Assembly: GCA_007121575.1 (NCBI GenBank)
Contig: SKKJ01000335.1
Location: 1 to 6,936, forward strand
Length of the DNA stretch: 6,936 bases
Reading direction: 5' to 3'
Origin: Natronomonas sp.
GTDB taxonomy: Archaea > Halobacteriota > Halobacteria > Halobacteriales > Haloarculaceae
Position numbers and translations under genes: made by a program. Shown here piece by piece: positions 1 to 6,322 of the stretch. The notes beneath the pieces are model-generated. The model was given only the letters and a program-made list of their open reading frames with translations, was not told where the DNA came from and searched no databases. How positions within the stretch are numbered: position 1 is the first letter of the stretch; each line of letters begins with the position of its first letter.

Positions 1-1659
1 GCGATCGGATTCGCTGCAGTCTTCGGGACGTATATCGCGCTTCCGTACAACCGGGCGTCGAATCGAAAGCGCGAGATCAACACGCTATTACCCGACGCGG
101 TGTCGTTCATGTACGCCCTGTCGCTCGGGGGGATGAGTCAGGTCGAGATCATCGAAACGATGGCGGAGGCAGAAGACACCTACGGGGAAGTCTCACGTGA
201 GTTCCGGACCATCCTGCAGGAGACACAGTATTTCGATACGGATTATCGATCCGCCATCCAGAAGCGTTCGGCACAGACGCCGAGCGCCGAACTGAGCCAG
301 TTTTTCACGGACATGTTGTCGATCATCGATAGCGGCGGAAGCATGACCGAGTTCCTCGATGACAAAAAAGACATCCACTTCCGAACGGCGAAAGAAGAAC
401 AGGAGCAGACACTCGAGACGCTCGAGCTGTTCAGCGAGATGTACATCACGCTCTCGCTGTTTCCGCTGCTTTTGATCGTCGTCTTGGTCATTTTAGATAT
501 GATCGGGGGCGGTCAGACGATTCTTCTGTATGCGACGGTGTACGCATTGATTCCGGGGCTGGGGATCGCGTTTTTGGTTCTCGTTTCGACGGTCCGAACG
601 GACGAGCCCGGCGACGGTTACCTCGACCTCGATGAGACCGATCGACGGTTCGAAGACGGACGAAAGTCGGGTGCGCTGGGGCTCGGGCTGATCAATCAGT
701 TCAAGGGGTCATACCGCATCTTCGATCGGATCGCAAAGAGCGAAGGGACGAACGAGGCGATCGAAGTTATCAAACGCCCGCACGTCTTTCTTCGGGAGAA
801 CCCGTTTTACACGCTGGCGGTTACGGTCCCAGCGGCGCTCGCGTTCGTGCTCGTCGCGGTCGCGACGGGAGTGGCTCCGACATCGTGGGCCGGGATCGTC
901 GAACGTCCCGTCTGGTCGACCGTTATGTACGTGTACGCGCCGCTGTTCGCGGTTTGCATTCCGCTCGCGGTCTTTTGGGAGTGGAACGTTCGGCGGCGAC
1001 GGGTCGTCCTCAAGGACCTCTCAGAGAACCTGCGTAAGCTGGCGAGTGCGAACGCGACCGGGCTCACGCTGTTGGAATCGATCAAGGTGGTCGCCGATAC
1101 GACGCCGGGGAAACTCGGCGAGGAGTTCGAGACCATATACGCGAAGAGTCACTACGGGATGCACCTCAAAGAATCGCTGGTCGTCTTCAACAACAAATAT
1201 CATATCCCGAGACTGGCACGGACGGTGAAGCTCATTGGCAAGGCCCAAGAGATCTCGAGTCAAATCTCGTCGGTGTTATCGACGGCCGCGAAGGCGACCG
1301 AAACCCAAGAGGACATCGAGCGAGATCGGAGACAGCGCGCGATGATGCAGGTCGCGATCATCGTCATGACGTATCTGACGCTTTTGGGGGTGATGGCGCT
1401 TTTGAAAACGCAGTTCGTCGACGTTATGTCAGAGGTCGCCGCGCAAACGGGAGGCACCACGAGCGCCGCGGGACAGAGCTTCGGTGCGACGATGGATCTC
1501 AGCGTGCTGTCGCTTCTGTTCTTCCACGCGGTCACCATTCAAGCCATCCTCTCCGGGCTGGTCTGTGGGTACATCCGGAACGCAAATCTGGTATCCGGCG
1601 TGAAATACGTCGTCCTGCTTCTGTTCGCCGCGCTGGGCGTGTGGGTGATAGTCGGATGA
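1..1659 (+). CDS. pilC: Type IV pilus membrane platform protein PilC/TadC (type II secretion F family), 5'-truncated
   Basis: This is the inner membrane platform on which the PilB-type ATPase acts to insert pilin subunits into the growing pilus. The frame is open from base 1, so the start lies upstream; 552 residues are visible. Seen, in window residue numbers: end of a membrane helix (1-16), a first F domain from the L-P-D-A-V-S-F segment at 28 to about 125, two helices (about 147-167 and 174-196), a charged cytoplasmic linker, helices at about 270-291 and 311-325, a second F domain (about 341-440, with N-L-R-K-L-A and the G-L-T-L-L-E-S segment), and three C-terminal helices (about 448-468, 500-525, 534-552). 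Two F domains separated by membrane helices are typical of haloarchaeal PilC. The stop overlaps the next start (ATGA). Haloarchaea often have several pilB-pilC paralogues, so which copy this is cannot be told. Confidence 0.95.
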   Translation, partial: AIGFAAVFGTYIALPYNRASNRKREINTLLPDAVSFMYALSLGGMSQVEIIETMAEAEDTYGEVSREFRTILQETQYFDTDYRSAIQKRSAQTPSAELSQFFTDMLSIIDSGGSMTEFLDDKKDIHFRTAKEEQEQTLETLELFSEMYITLSLFPLLLIVVLVILDMIGGGQTILLYATVYALIPGLGIAFLVLVSTVRTDEPGDGYLDLDETDRRFEDGRKSGALGLGLINQFKGSYRIFDRIAKSEGTNEAIEVIKRPHVFLRENPFYTLAVTVPAALAFVLVAVATGVAPTSWAGIVERPVWSTVMYVYAPLFAVCIPLAVFWEWNVRRRRVVLKDLSENLRKLASANATGLTLLESIKVVADTTPGKLGEEFETIYAKSHYGMHLKESLVVFNNKYHIPRLARTVKLIGKAQEISSQISSVLSTAAKATETQEDIERDRRQRAMMQVAIIVMTYLTLLGVMALLKTQFVDVMSEVAAQTGGTTSAAGQSFGATMDLSVLSLLFFHAVTIQAILSGLVCGYIRNANLVSGVKYVVLLLFAALGVWVIVG

Positions 1660-2195
1660 GCGAACCGCGTCGAAGAAGCGAACCACGATTTCGGACGGGA
1701 GACGCTCGGCGGAGGAACGCCGATCGGGGACAGACGCTTCCTGATTTCGCTCTCGGGATCGCGATCTTTCTGCTGACGATCACCGTTATCGTCACCTTCG
1801 TCCCCCAGCTGACGCTTCCCTTCGATGAGCAAGAACAGTCCGTCGTCGCCGAACGGATCGCGAACGACCTGCACAAGGACCTACTCGCCGAAGGAGGCGC
1901 ACCGTCGCTGCTGAACGAGAGCCGGACGGTTTCGTTCTTCGAGACGGAGCCAACGACGGATCGACTCGGCGTCGCCTCGACGTATTCGATAAATATCACT
2001 CTCAGGGACGCCCCGAGTGACGCTCGAGAATCGGCGGTCTTCTGTGAAGAGAACGGATCGATAGCCGAGTGTAACGGCGGGTCGAAACTCACCGCCGGAC
2101 CGCCGATCCCGCGGGACGATCGGTCAGTCAGCACCGCCAGAGCGGGTGTCTTCACCGAACAAACCGACGCCGTACTCGAGGTCAGGGTGTGGTGA
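1656..2195 (+). CDS. Pilin-like membrane-anchored protein (DUF7287-like), probable minor pilin
   Basis: Predicted 179 residues. I chose the ATG at 1656, which overlaps the pilC stop as ATGA, rather than the in-frame GTG at 1641. A 25-residue leader with nine Arg ends in D-R-G, followed by Q-T-L-P-D-F-A-L-G and a hydrophobic helix at about 31-50. This is a class III signal peptide with expected prepilin peptidase cleavage after Gly25; Asp30 stands at mature position +5, where bacterial pilins have Glu. The rest should be extracellular, with sequons N-E-S, N-I-T and N-G-S, a Cys pair (C130, C139) and a C-terminal strand ending V-R-V-W. The order after pilC and the N-terminus fit the family I remember as DUF7287; that label is from memory and unverified. 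The minor-pilin role is inferred from the leader and the operon. Confidence 0.87.
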   Translation: MSEPRRRSEPRFRTGDARRRNADRGQTLPDFALGIAIFLLTITVIVTFVPQLTLPFDEQEQSVVAERIANDLHKDLLAEGGAPSLLNESRTVSFFETEPTTDRLGVASTYSINITLRDAPSDARESAVFCEENGSIAECNGGSKLTAGPPIPRDDRSVSTARAGVFTEQTDAVLEVRVW

Positions 2196-2196
2196 G

Positions 2197-2805
2197 ATGA
2201 CGGATCGTGCACAAACGTTCACGCTCGAAGCGTTCGTGGCGGCGATACTCCTCGTCGGAACCGTCGCCTTCGCGCTGCAGGCAGTAGCGGTCTCATCGAA
2301 CACCGCGAACGTGGGCGAAACGGAGCTCAAAAACCAGCATATCGGTCTTGCGGAAGGCGTCCTCAACGAGGCCGTTTCGAACGGCTCACTTCGAACGACG
2401 CTTCTGTACTGGGACGAATCGGTCGAGCGGTTCCACAACGCCGACGACGATGACGGACACTACATCTCACAGCTACCACCGACGCCCAACGGCACGGCGT
2501 TCGGAGACGCCGTAGAGCGGACGTTCGGGGATCGGCAGGTCAGGTACAACATCAATCTGTATTATCGAGATTCGACGGGCGAGAGACACAGACAACGACT
2601 GGTCGAGTCCGGCACGCCGAACGACAACGCCGTCCGGATCGTGGAGACGGTCACACTCTATGATAACACCACGCTCGTCGACGAGAACGAGGATTCGAGG
2701 GAGACGACGCTCGCGGACGTCGAACACAGGTTTTACGCACCGAACATCGACGAGGAGAGTCCGTTGTACAACGTGATCCGGGTGGAGGTGGTGCTATGGA
2801 GTTGA
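2197..2805 (+). CDS. Pilin-like membrane-anchored protein (DUF7288-like), probable minor pilin
   Basis: Predicted 202 residues. It begins at ATG 2197, one base after the preceding stop; an in-frame GTG at 2146 would insert 17 residues before the leader and is unlikely. The leader is minimal (M-T-D-R-A), with cleavage expected after Ala5 before Q-T-F-T-L-E-A-F; a hydrophobic helix spans about 12-30. Glu11 falls at mature +6 rather than +5. The ectodomain has sequons N-G-S, N-G-T and N-T-T, no Cys, and ends in V-E-V-V-L-W-S, resembling the end of the preceding protein. Both the N-terminus and the operon position match my recollection of DUF7288. A role in pilus initiation or tip structure is inferred. 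Its 3' end overlaps the next gene by 10 nt. Confidence 0.87.
   Translation: MTDRAQTFTLEAFVAAILLVGTVAFALQAVAVSSNTANVGETELKNQHIGLAEGVLNEAVSNGSLRTTLLYWDESVERFHNADDDDGHYISQLPPTPNGTAFGDAVERTFGDRQVRYNINLYYRDSTGERHRQRLVESGTPNDNAVRIVETVTLYDNTTLVDENEDSRETTLADVEHRFYAPNIDEESPLYNVIRVEVVLWS
2784..2789 (+). promoter_or_regulatory. Strong ribosome binding site GGAGGT for the DUF7261-like gene
   Basis: GGAGGT lies 6 nt before ATG 2796, inside the end of the preceding gene. It is complementary to the 3' end of haloarchaeal 16S rRNA and is the best Shine-Dalgarno match among the operon's internal starts, so this gene may be translated more independently than its neighbours. Confidence 0.6.
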
Positions 2806-3758
2806 GCGTGTCGTCCGACGATCGAGGCCAGATGATCCTCATCGCCGCGATCGGGCTCGCGATCTTGCTTACGCTGTTGGCGCTCACGCTGAACACCGCC
2901 GTATTCGGTGAGATTCACGCCGCAGAGTCCGGGGAAAGCCTCCAAGCGGAGCGCGGAGCCGTCCAGTATCAATATAGCGTCGATCGCGGCGTCAGCGGTT
3001 TACTCGTCGAACTCAATCGAGACCACGACGAATACGAAGCGTTAGAGCGCGAGCTAGACGACGCGATCACGGCGTGGAGTGATCTGTCCGGAGCAGAGCA
3101 GATACGCGACGGAGAACGGACGAACGCCTCTCTAGAGCGCGTGACTTTCGAAACTCACATGGTTCAAGACGAGCCGAGAGCGTTCACCGATCGAGCAGAA
3201 AACACAGAGTGGGTCATCGCGGAGGACGTCTCAGAGGTCCGTGAGTTCGAGATGGACGTTCACGAGGAAGAGCTCGTCGAAACGAGTGATTGCAGCGGTG
3301 TCGGGGGGTGTTTCAGCCTGAGAGTCGAGGGATCCGACGGCGCGTCGTGGGAGTTATTCGTATACGATAACGGCGGGGTGACGGTGACCATCGAATTGGC
3401 GTCGGGCGATAACGAAACGTATGGACCGGCCGGGACATCGGCACAGATCGATGTTACAGAGGGCATCTTCGATGTCGACGGTGCCGAAGAGGCGTTCACG
3501 ACGTTCCTCGACGACGATCTCGAAGCGCCCTACACGTTGACGTATACGAACGCGGACAACGCAGAGGGGACGTACGGGCTCACGGTCGATGGAAAGATCG
3601 TCGAGGAGACGATCGCCGATGACGAACGATACGATGTAGACGAATCGCCCAAAATAAGCGCGCGGATCGTCGCTGCCGACGTTCGTGTCCGATACGCTTC
3701 CGCAGACCTAACGTACGAGACCGAAATGGAAGTCGTTCCGGGTGAGACGGATGACTGA
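2796..3758 (+). CDS. Pilin-like protein with large ectodomain (DUF7261-like), candidate tip or initiator minor pilin
   Basis: Predicted 320 residues, the largest of the five pilin-like proteins here. The start at ATG 2796 is supported by GGAGGT 6 nt upstream and overlaps the preceding gene by 10 nt. Leader M1-G11 ends D-D-R-G, with expected cleavage before Q-M-I-L-I-A-A-I-G; the hydrophobic helix covers about 13-36. A helical, charged stretch (about 65-105) follows, then a very acidic, probably beta-rich region. Cys166 and Cys172 are the only cysteines and could form a disulfide loop. Sequons N-A-S and N-E-T are present. It resembles the family I remember as DUF7261. By analogy with GspK/PilX-type minor pilins, which carry an enlarged domain, it may sit at the pilus tip; this is inference only. 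The 3' end overlaps the next gene by 8 nt. Confidence 0.87.
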   Translation: MELSVSSDDRGQMILIAAIGLAILLTLLALTLNTAVFGEIHAAESGESLQAERGAVQYQYSVDRGVSGLLVELNRDHDEYEALERELDDAITAWSDLSGAEQIRDGERTNASLERVTFETHMVQDEPRAFTDRAENTEWVIAEDVSEVREFEMDVHEEELVETSDCSGVGGCFSLRVEGSDGASWELFVYDNGGVTVTIELASGDNETYGPAGTSAQIDVTEGIFDVDGAEEAFTTFLDDDLEAPYTLTYTNADNAEGTYGLTVDGKIVEETIADDERYDVDESPKISARIVAADVRVRYASADLTYETEMEVVPGETDD

Positions 3759-4230
3759 TCGCGGCGTCTCCAGCGTCGTGAGCTACGTCCTCGTGTTGGG
3801 GATCGTCGCGCTGTTGACCTCGACGCTCGTCGTCGGGTTCGCCCCGTTCGTGACGAATCAACAGCACGAGACGGTCCACGCTACGCTGCAGGTGCTCGGT
3901 AACGATATCGCCGGAGACATTCAGAGTGCGGATCGACTCGTGACGGAGGCCGGCGACGACGGAACGGTCGAGCTCCGGTCCCGGCTTCCGGACCGCGTCG
4001 GAGGAAGCACCTACGAGATCGAAGTCCTCAACAGGACCGGAGAGATCGAACACGCGGGCTATCACTACGATATCGAGCTTCGAAGCACCGAACCGGAGAC
4101 GACCGCGACGGTTCGCGTCCGAACGAATCAACCGTTGAAGGGCGAGCCAACCGTTCTCGAGGGAGGGACGTTGAAAATCGAGCGTTCGCACGGCGGCGGC
4201 GAAACGAAACTGGTGATACAGAATGTGTGA
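3751..4230 (+). CDS. Pilin-like membrane-anchored protein (DUF7266-like), probable minor pilin
   Basis: Predicted 159 residues. I chose ATG 3751 over the in-frame GTG 3742 because it leaves the compact leader M-T-D-R-G seen in this operon and has a GGTGA ribosome binding site at 3741-3745. Cleavage is expected after Gly5 before V-S-S-V-V-S-Y-V; the hydrophobic helix spans about 9-30. The ectodomain has one sequon (N-R-T), no Cys, and a C-terminal G-G-T-L-K-I ... L-V-I-Q-N-V ending that looks like a paired beta hairpin. Its V-S-x-V-V N-terminus is closer to the structural pilins further downstream than to the Q+1 proteins of the operon. The family I recall is DUF7266. It overlaps both neighbours by 8 nt, so its expression is probably coupled to theirs. 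Confidence 0.87.
   Translation: MTDRGVSSVVSYVLVLGIVALLTSTLVVGFAPFVTNQQHETVHATLQVLGNDIAGDIQSADRLVTEAGDDGTVELRSRLPDRVGGSTYEIEVLNRTGEIEHAGYHYDIELRSTEPETTATVRVRTNQPLKGEPTVLEGGTLKIERSHGGGETKLVIQNV
4212..4217 (+). promoter_or_regulatory. Ribosome binding site GGTGAT for the DUF7289-like gene
   Basis: GGTGAT lies 5 nt before ATG 4223, within the end of the preceding gene. It matches the 3' half of the full GGAGGTGAT Shine-Dalgarno sequence and supports this start. Confidence 0.5.
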
Positions 4231-4978
4231 GAAGAATCGAGCGCAGAGCGAACTCCTCGGATTCCTTTTGATCTTCGCGATGGTGGTATTGATCATCGCG
4301 CTAGTGAGTGCGACCGGGTTCGTCGGCTTCAACAACGCACAGGAGTATCAGCGAAGCGCCAACGCCGAGGGGGCCTTCACGGCACTCGCGAGTAACGTCG
4401 ACGACGTGACGCGGCGGGGGGCACCCAGCCGTAGCACGGAGCTTCGGATCGCCGACGCTTCGTTGTCGGTCGAAAACGAGCGTTCGAGTGTCGAGGTCCG
4501 ATTGGATGGGTCAAAACTCGATCTCGGAGGGAATCACGAGACCGGATCGATTGTCTACGATTCGGGGACGGGAACGACGATCAGCTACCGGAGCGGCGCG
4601 TTGATCCGCGAAGACGACGGGAACTCGTTGCTGTTTCGAGAGCCCGACTTCGTGATAACGGAGGAGGAGGTACTGCTCCCGATCACTCATTTGTCACCGG
4701 ACGGGACCAGCGAGGTCGGCGGAACCTCGGGCGTTGACGTATGGACGCTCGATAGCGGAACGGAGGTCATCACAGCGGATACGCCGGTGGCGGACAACGT
4801 CACGATCGTCTTTGAGACGCCGCACGTGGACGCCTGGACGCGATACTTCGAGCAGTTCGAAGACGGAGGGCCAGTTACGAAGGTCTCGTCCGACTCAGAA
4901 GCGGGCACGGTCGAGGTCGAGATCGAAACGGATCGAATCTCCGTGATCGCTCATCGAGTCACGACGAGGTTTCGGTGA
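4223..4978 (+). CDS. Pilin-like membrane-anchored protein (DUF7289-like), probable minor pilin; last gene of the operon
   Basis: Predicted 251 residues. The ATG at 4223 overlaps the preceding stop by 8 nt. The leader of 7 residues ends N-R-A, with cleavage expected before Q-S-E-L-L-G-F; a hydrophobic helix spans about 11-36. Glu10 is at mature +3, unlike the +5 or +6 acidic residues in the first two proteins of the series. The ectodomain contains one sequon (N-V-T) and, near the C-terminus, a V-D-A-W-T-R-Y-F-E segment (residues 202-210). I recall similar A-W-x-x-Y-F-E segments from other haloarchaeal pilin-like proteins. The leader and position fit the family I recall as DUF7289. Function as a minor pilin is inferred. 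A strong stem-loop overlaps its stop codon, suggesting the operon ends here. Confidence 0.87.
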   Translation: MCEKNRAQSELLGFLLIFAMVVLIIALVSATGFVGFNNAQEYQRSANAEGAFTALASNVDDVTRRGAPSRSTELRIADASLSVENERSSVEVRLDGSKLDLGGNHETGSIVYDSGTGTTISYRSGALIREDDGNSLLFREPDFVITEEEVLLPITHLSPDGTSEVGGTSGVDVWTLDSGTEVITADTPVADNVTIVFETPHVDAWTRYFEQFEDGGPVTKVSSDSEAGTVEVEIETDRISVIAHRVTTRFR

Positions 4979-5007
4979 GCTGGTTCGTCTACCGACGAAC
5001 CGGCTCA
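4976..5007 (+). terminator. Stem-loop at the 3' end of the pilus operon
   Basis: Arms 4976-4989 and 4994-5007 form a 14-bp stem with a single G-U pair and a 4-nt loop (TACC); the left arm includes the stop codon of the DUF7289-like gene. It is the strongest hairpin I noticed in the window and sits exactly at the operon end. It is followed by ATAAAACCC, not by a T-run, so it is not a classical intrinsic terminator; it could instead protect the mRNA 3' end or terminate with help from factors. Confidence 0.45.
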
Positions 5008-5069
5008 TAAAACCCGAAAGCGAATCTCGCGACAGGTACGGACCACGAGGAACTGAGAATGATCGACAG

Positions 5070-5079
5070 CGTAATAGCG
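5070..5079 (+). promoter_or_regulatory. Possible TATA element for the HalOD1 gene
   Basis: CGTAATAGCG centres about 26 nt before ATG 5100, the spacing expected of an archaeal TATA box for a leaderless transcript. No Shine-Dalgarno sequence precedes the ATG, which fits a leaderless start. The match to the TATA consensus is weak. Confidence 0.28.
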
Positions 5080-5099
5080 CCCAAGTGTGTCTTTGTAAT

Positions 5100-5435
5100 A
5101 TGGGCGCAGGAAGTCTAACGGTCTATCGTGGATGTACGCCTGTTGTCGATGCGTATTACGACGCCGAGGCGAACCGACCCCCGGTGGAAGTCATCATCGA
5201 GGCGTTAGCGGAGGCGGCCGATGCCGATCCGATAGAACTCGCGCCGCTGTACGAGATCGTCGATACCGACGCGATCGATGCGCTTTTCAGCCGCCACGAT
5301 GGGGCCGAAAGCGCCGAGACCCTCCTCAGTTTCCGGGCAGAGACGTGGAATGTATTTATTCACGCCGATGGCCGCATCCGCGTCTGCGATGCGACCCAGC
5401 CGACGGAGCCGGAACCAGTGTTCAACGAGTCCTGA
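5100..5435 (+). CDS. Small HalOD1 output-domain protein
   Basis: Predicted 111 residues from ATG 5100; an in-frame GTG at 5085 would add five residues but has no ribosome binding site. Residues about 28-96 match the HalOD1 pattern: P-V-E-V-I-I-E-A-L-A-E-A, then D-P-I-E-L-A-P-L-Y-E-I-V-D, D-A-I-D-A-L-F, and a C-terminal strand pair ending D-G-R-I-R-V. HalOD1 (halobacterial output domain 1) is found alone or fused to sensor and receiver domains and is thought to serve in signal output; its molecular action is unknown. No DNA-binding helix-turn-helix, signal peptide or membrane segment is seen, so it should be cytoplasmic. It sits between the pilus operon and a convergent RecA-like gene, hinting at a regulatory role for pili, but this is context only. 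Confidence 0.85.
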   Translation: MGAGSLTVYRGCTPVVDAYYDAEANRPPVEVIIEALAEAADADPIELAPLYEIVDTDAIDALFSRHDGAESAETLLSFRAETWNVFIHADGRIRVCDATQPTEPEPVFNES

Positions 5436-5467
5436 CGCAGTGTTTTTATCGAGTCCAGAGAAACAGC
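5436..5467 (+). terminator. T-rich spacer between convergent genes
   Basis: The 32-nt gap between the convergent HalOD1 and RecA-like genes contains TTTTT at 5443-5447 shortly after the HalOD1 stop. T-stretches are the usual termination signal in haloarchaea. The minus-strand gene has no equally clear T-run just past its own stop, so transcripts may overlap here. Confidence 0.35.
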
Positions 5468-6094
5468 TCACGCGATCTTTCGCGTCACGTCGACGGTGAC
5501 GTCGGCAGTTAGATCCAGCGCGATCGACTCCGGAAGCGCCTGCCCGCCGCGGAATTTCGGGACCGAAAGGCTGTTCTCCATCTTCCCGCCGCGGAGCTCC
5601 GTCGAAAGGTCGAAGATGATATCCGCGAGATACTCGGTTCGGTCGCGCTGATCGGGAACGCGACGACCTTCCAGACAGTGCAAGATCGTGAGGCTGCCGG
5701 TCTCCGCCGTTCGAGTTTTCAGATCGTTCATAAAGGTGCGGTACGCGTTCGCCTCCGTTTCTTCGAACAGTCGGATCGGATCGACGATCAGCGTTCCCGT
5801 CTCCGAGAGCGCTTCGATCGCCGTGTTAGCTTCGGCGAGGGGGTCCTCGGACGTGATCCGATAGACGTCCACGTCGTCGGCAGAGACCCCCGTCTCGGCG
5901 AGTCCGTCAATGACATCGGTCTCGGTTCGCTCGGTCGTGAGATACACCGTCGGGCGGACGGCGGCCATCTCATAGAGGAACAGTTCGGACTGACTGACCG
6001 GCGACGCCAAGAGCGCGAGAACGCGGCCCTCGGGAAGGCCGCCGTCGAGTTCACGGTCGAGGACTTCGATCCCGGTCGAAAGCGTCTCGGTCAT
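5468..6094 (-). CDS. RecA/KaiC (RAD55)-like protein with degenerate Walker A
   Basis: Predicted 208 residues. The start at 6094 has GAGGTG 8 nt upstream. The N-terminus S-T-G-I-E-V-L-D-R-E-L-D-G-G-L-P-E-G (6-23) is the classic opening of RadA/KaiC ATPases, but where the P-loop G-x-x-G-x-G-K-T/S should follow, residues 30-37 read A-S-P-V-S-Q-S-E, lacking the glycines and the catalytic Lys. A Walker B-like T-L-I-V-D ends at D105, a sensor-like L-T-I-L-H-C strand lies near 135-140, and a K-F-R-G-G segment lies in the C-terminal part. Haloarchaea have a family of such short RAD55-like proteins, sometimes labelled DUF7125 or transcriptional regulator (from memory). It is cytoplasmic and probably a pseudo-ATPase with a signalling or partner-binding role; ATP hydrolysis is unlikely. 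It converges with the HalOD1 gene and is divergent from the pilin genes. Confidence 0.85.
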   Translation of the reverse strand: MTETLSTGIEVLDRELDGGLPEGRVLALLASPVSQSELFLYEMAAVRPTVYLTTERTETDVIDGLAETGVSADDVDVYRITSEDPLAEANTAIEALSETGTLIVDPIRLFEETEANAYRTFMNDLKTRTAETGSLTILHCLEGRRVPDQRDRTEYLADIIFDLSTELRGGKMENSLSVPKFRGGQALPESIALDLTADVTVDVTRKIA

Positions 6095-6102
6095 CGGCGG
6101 GG

Positions 6103-6108
6103 CACCTC
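6103..6108 (-). promoter_or_regulatory. Ribosome binding site GAGGTG for the RecA-like gene
   Basis: Read on the minus strand, GAGGTG ends 8 nt before the ATG at 6094. It supports this start and implies that the transcript has a 5' leader. Confidence 0.5.
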
Positions 6109-6322
6109 GCCCGATCGGCCGACTCGATCTCGATCGCGGTCGGTTCGGATCGAAGTTCGAGACGTTCGCGGATGTTGATACGAATTCATCGTCGTTACGC
6201 GAAGAAACGGAGTTGGACCGGGTAGTAATCCGGAGGCTGTAAACGAGATTCGTCTCGGTAAAGGCTCTCTTCTCACGGTTAATGGGCGGCTGTAGCGTCG
6301 TATACGCTCGATTACAAACCCC

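Noticed and set aside
1532..2212. Minus-strand open frame of 226 codons opposite pilC and the first pilin-like gene
   Set aside because: It is Ser- and Arg-rich with no recognisable domain, lies antisense to two clearly real genes, and open shadow frames are common in GC-rich haloarchaeal DNA.
3580..4335. Minus-strand open frame of 251 codons opposite the DUF7261-, DUF7266- and DUF7289-like genes
   Set aside because: It spans three real gene junctions and its product is Arg- and His-rich, unlike the acidic proteins of this organism.
5678..6178. Plus-strand open frame of 166 codons over the RecA-like gene
   Set aside because: Basic, low-complexity product (many R-D-R and R-R runs) mirrored from a convincing minus-strand protein with a recognisable fold.
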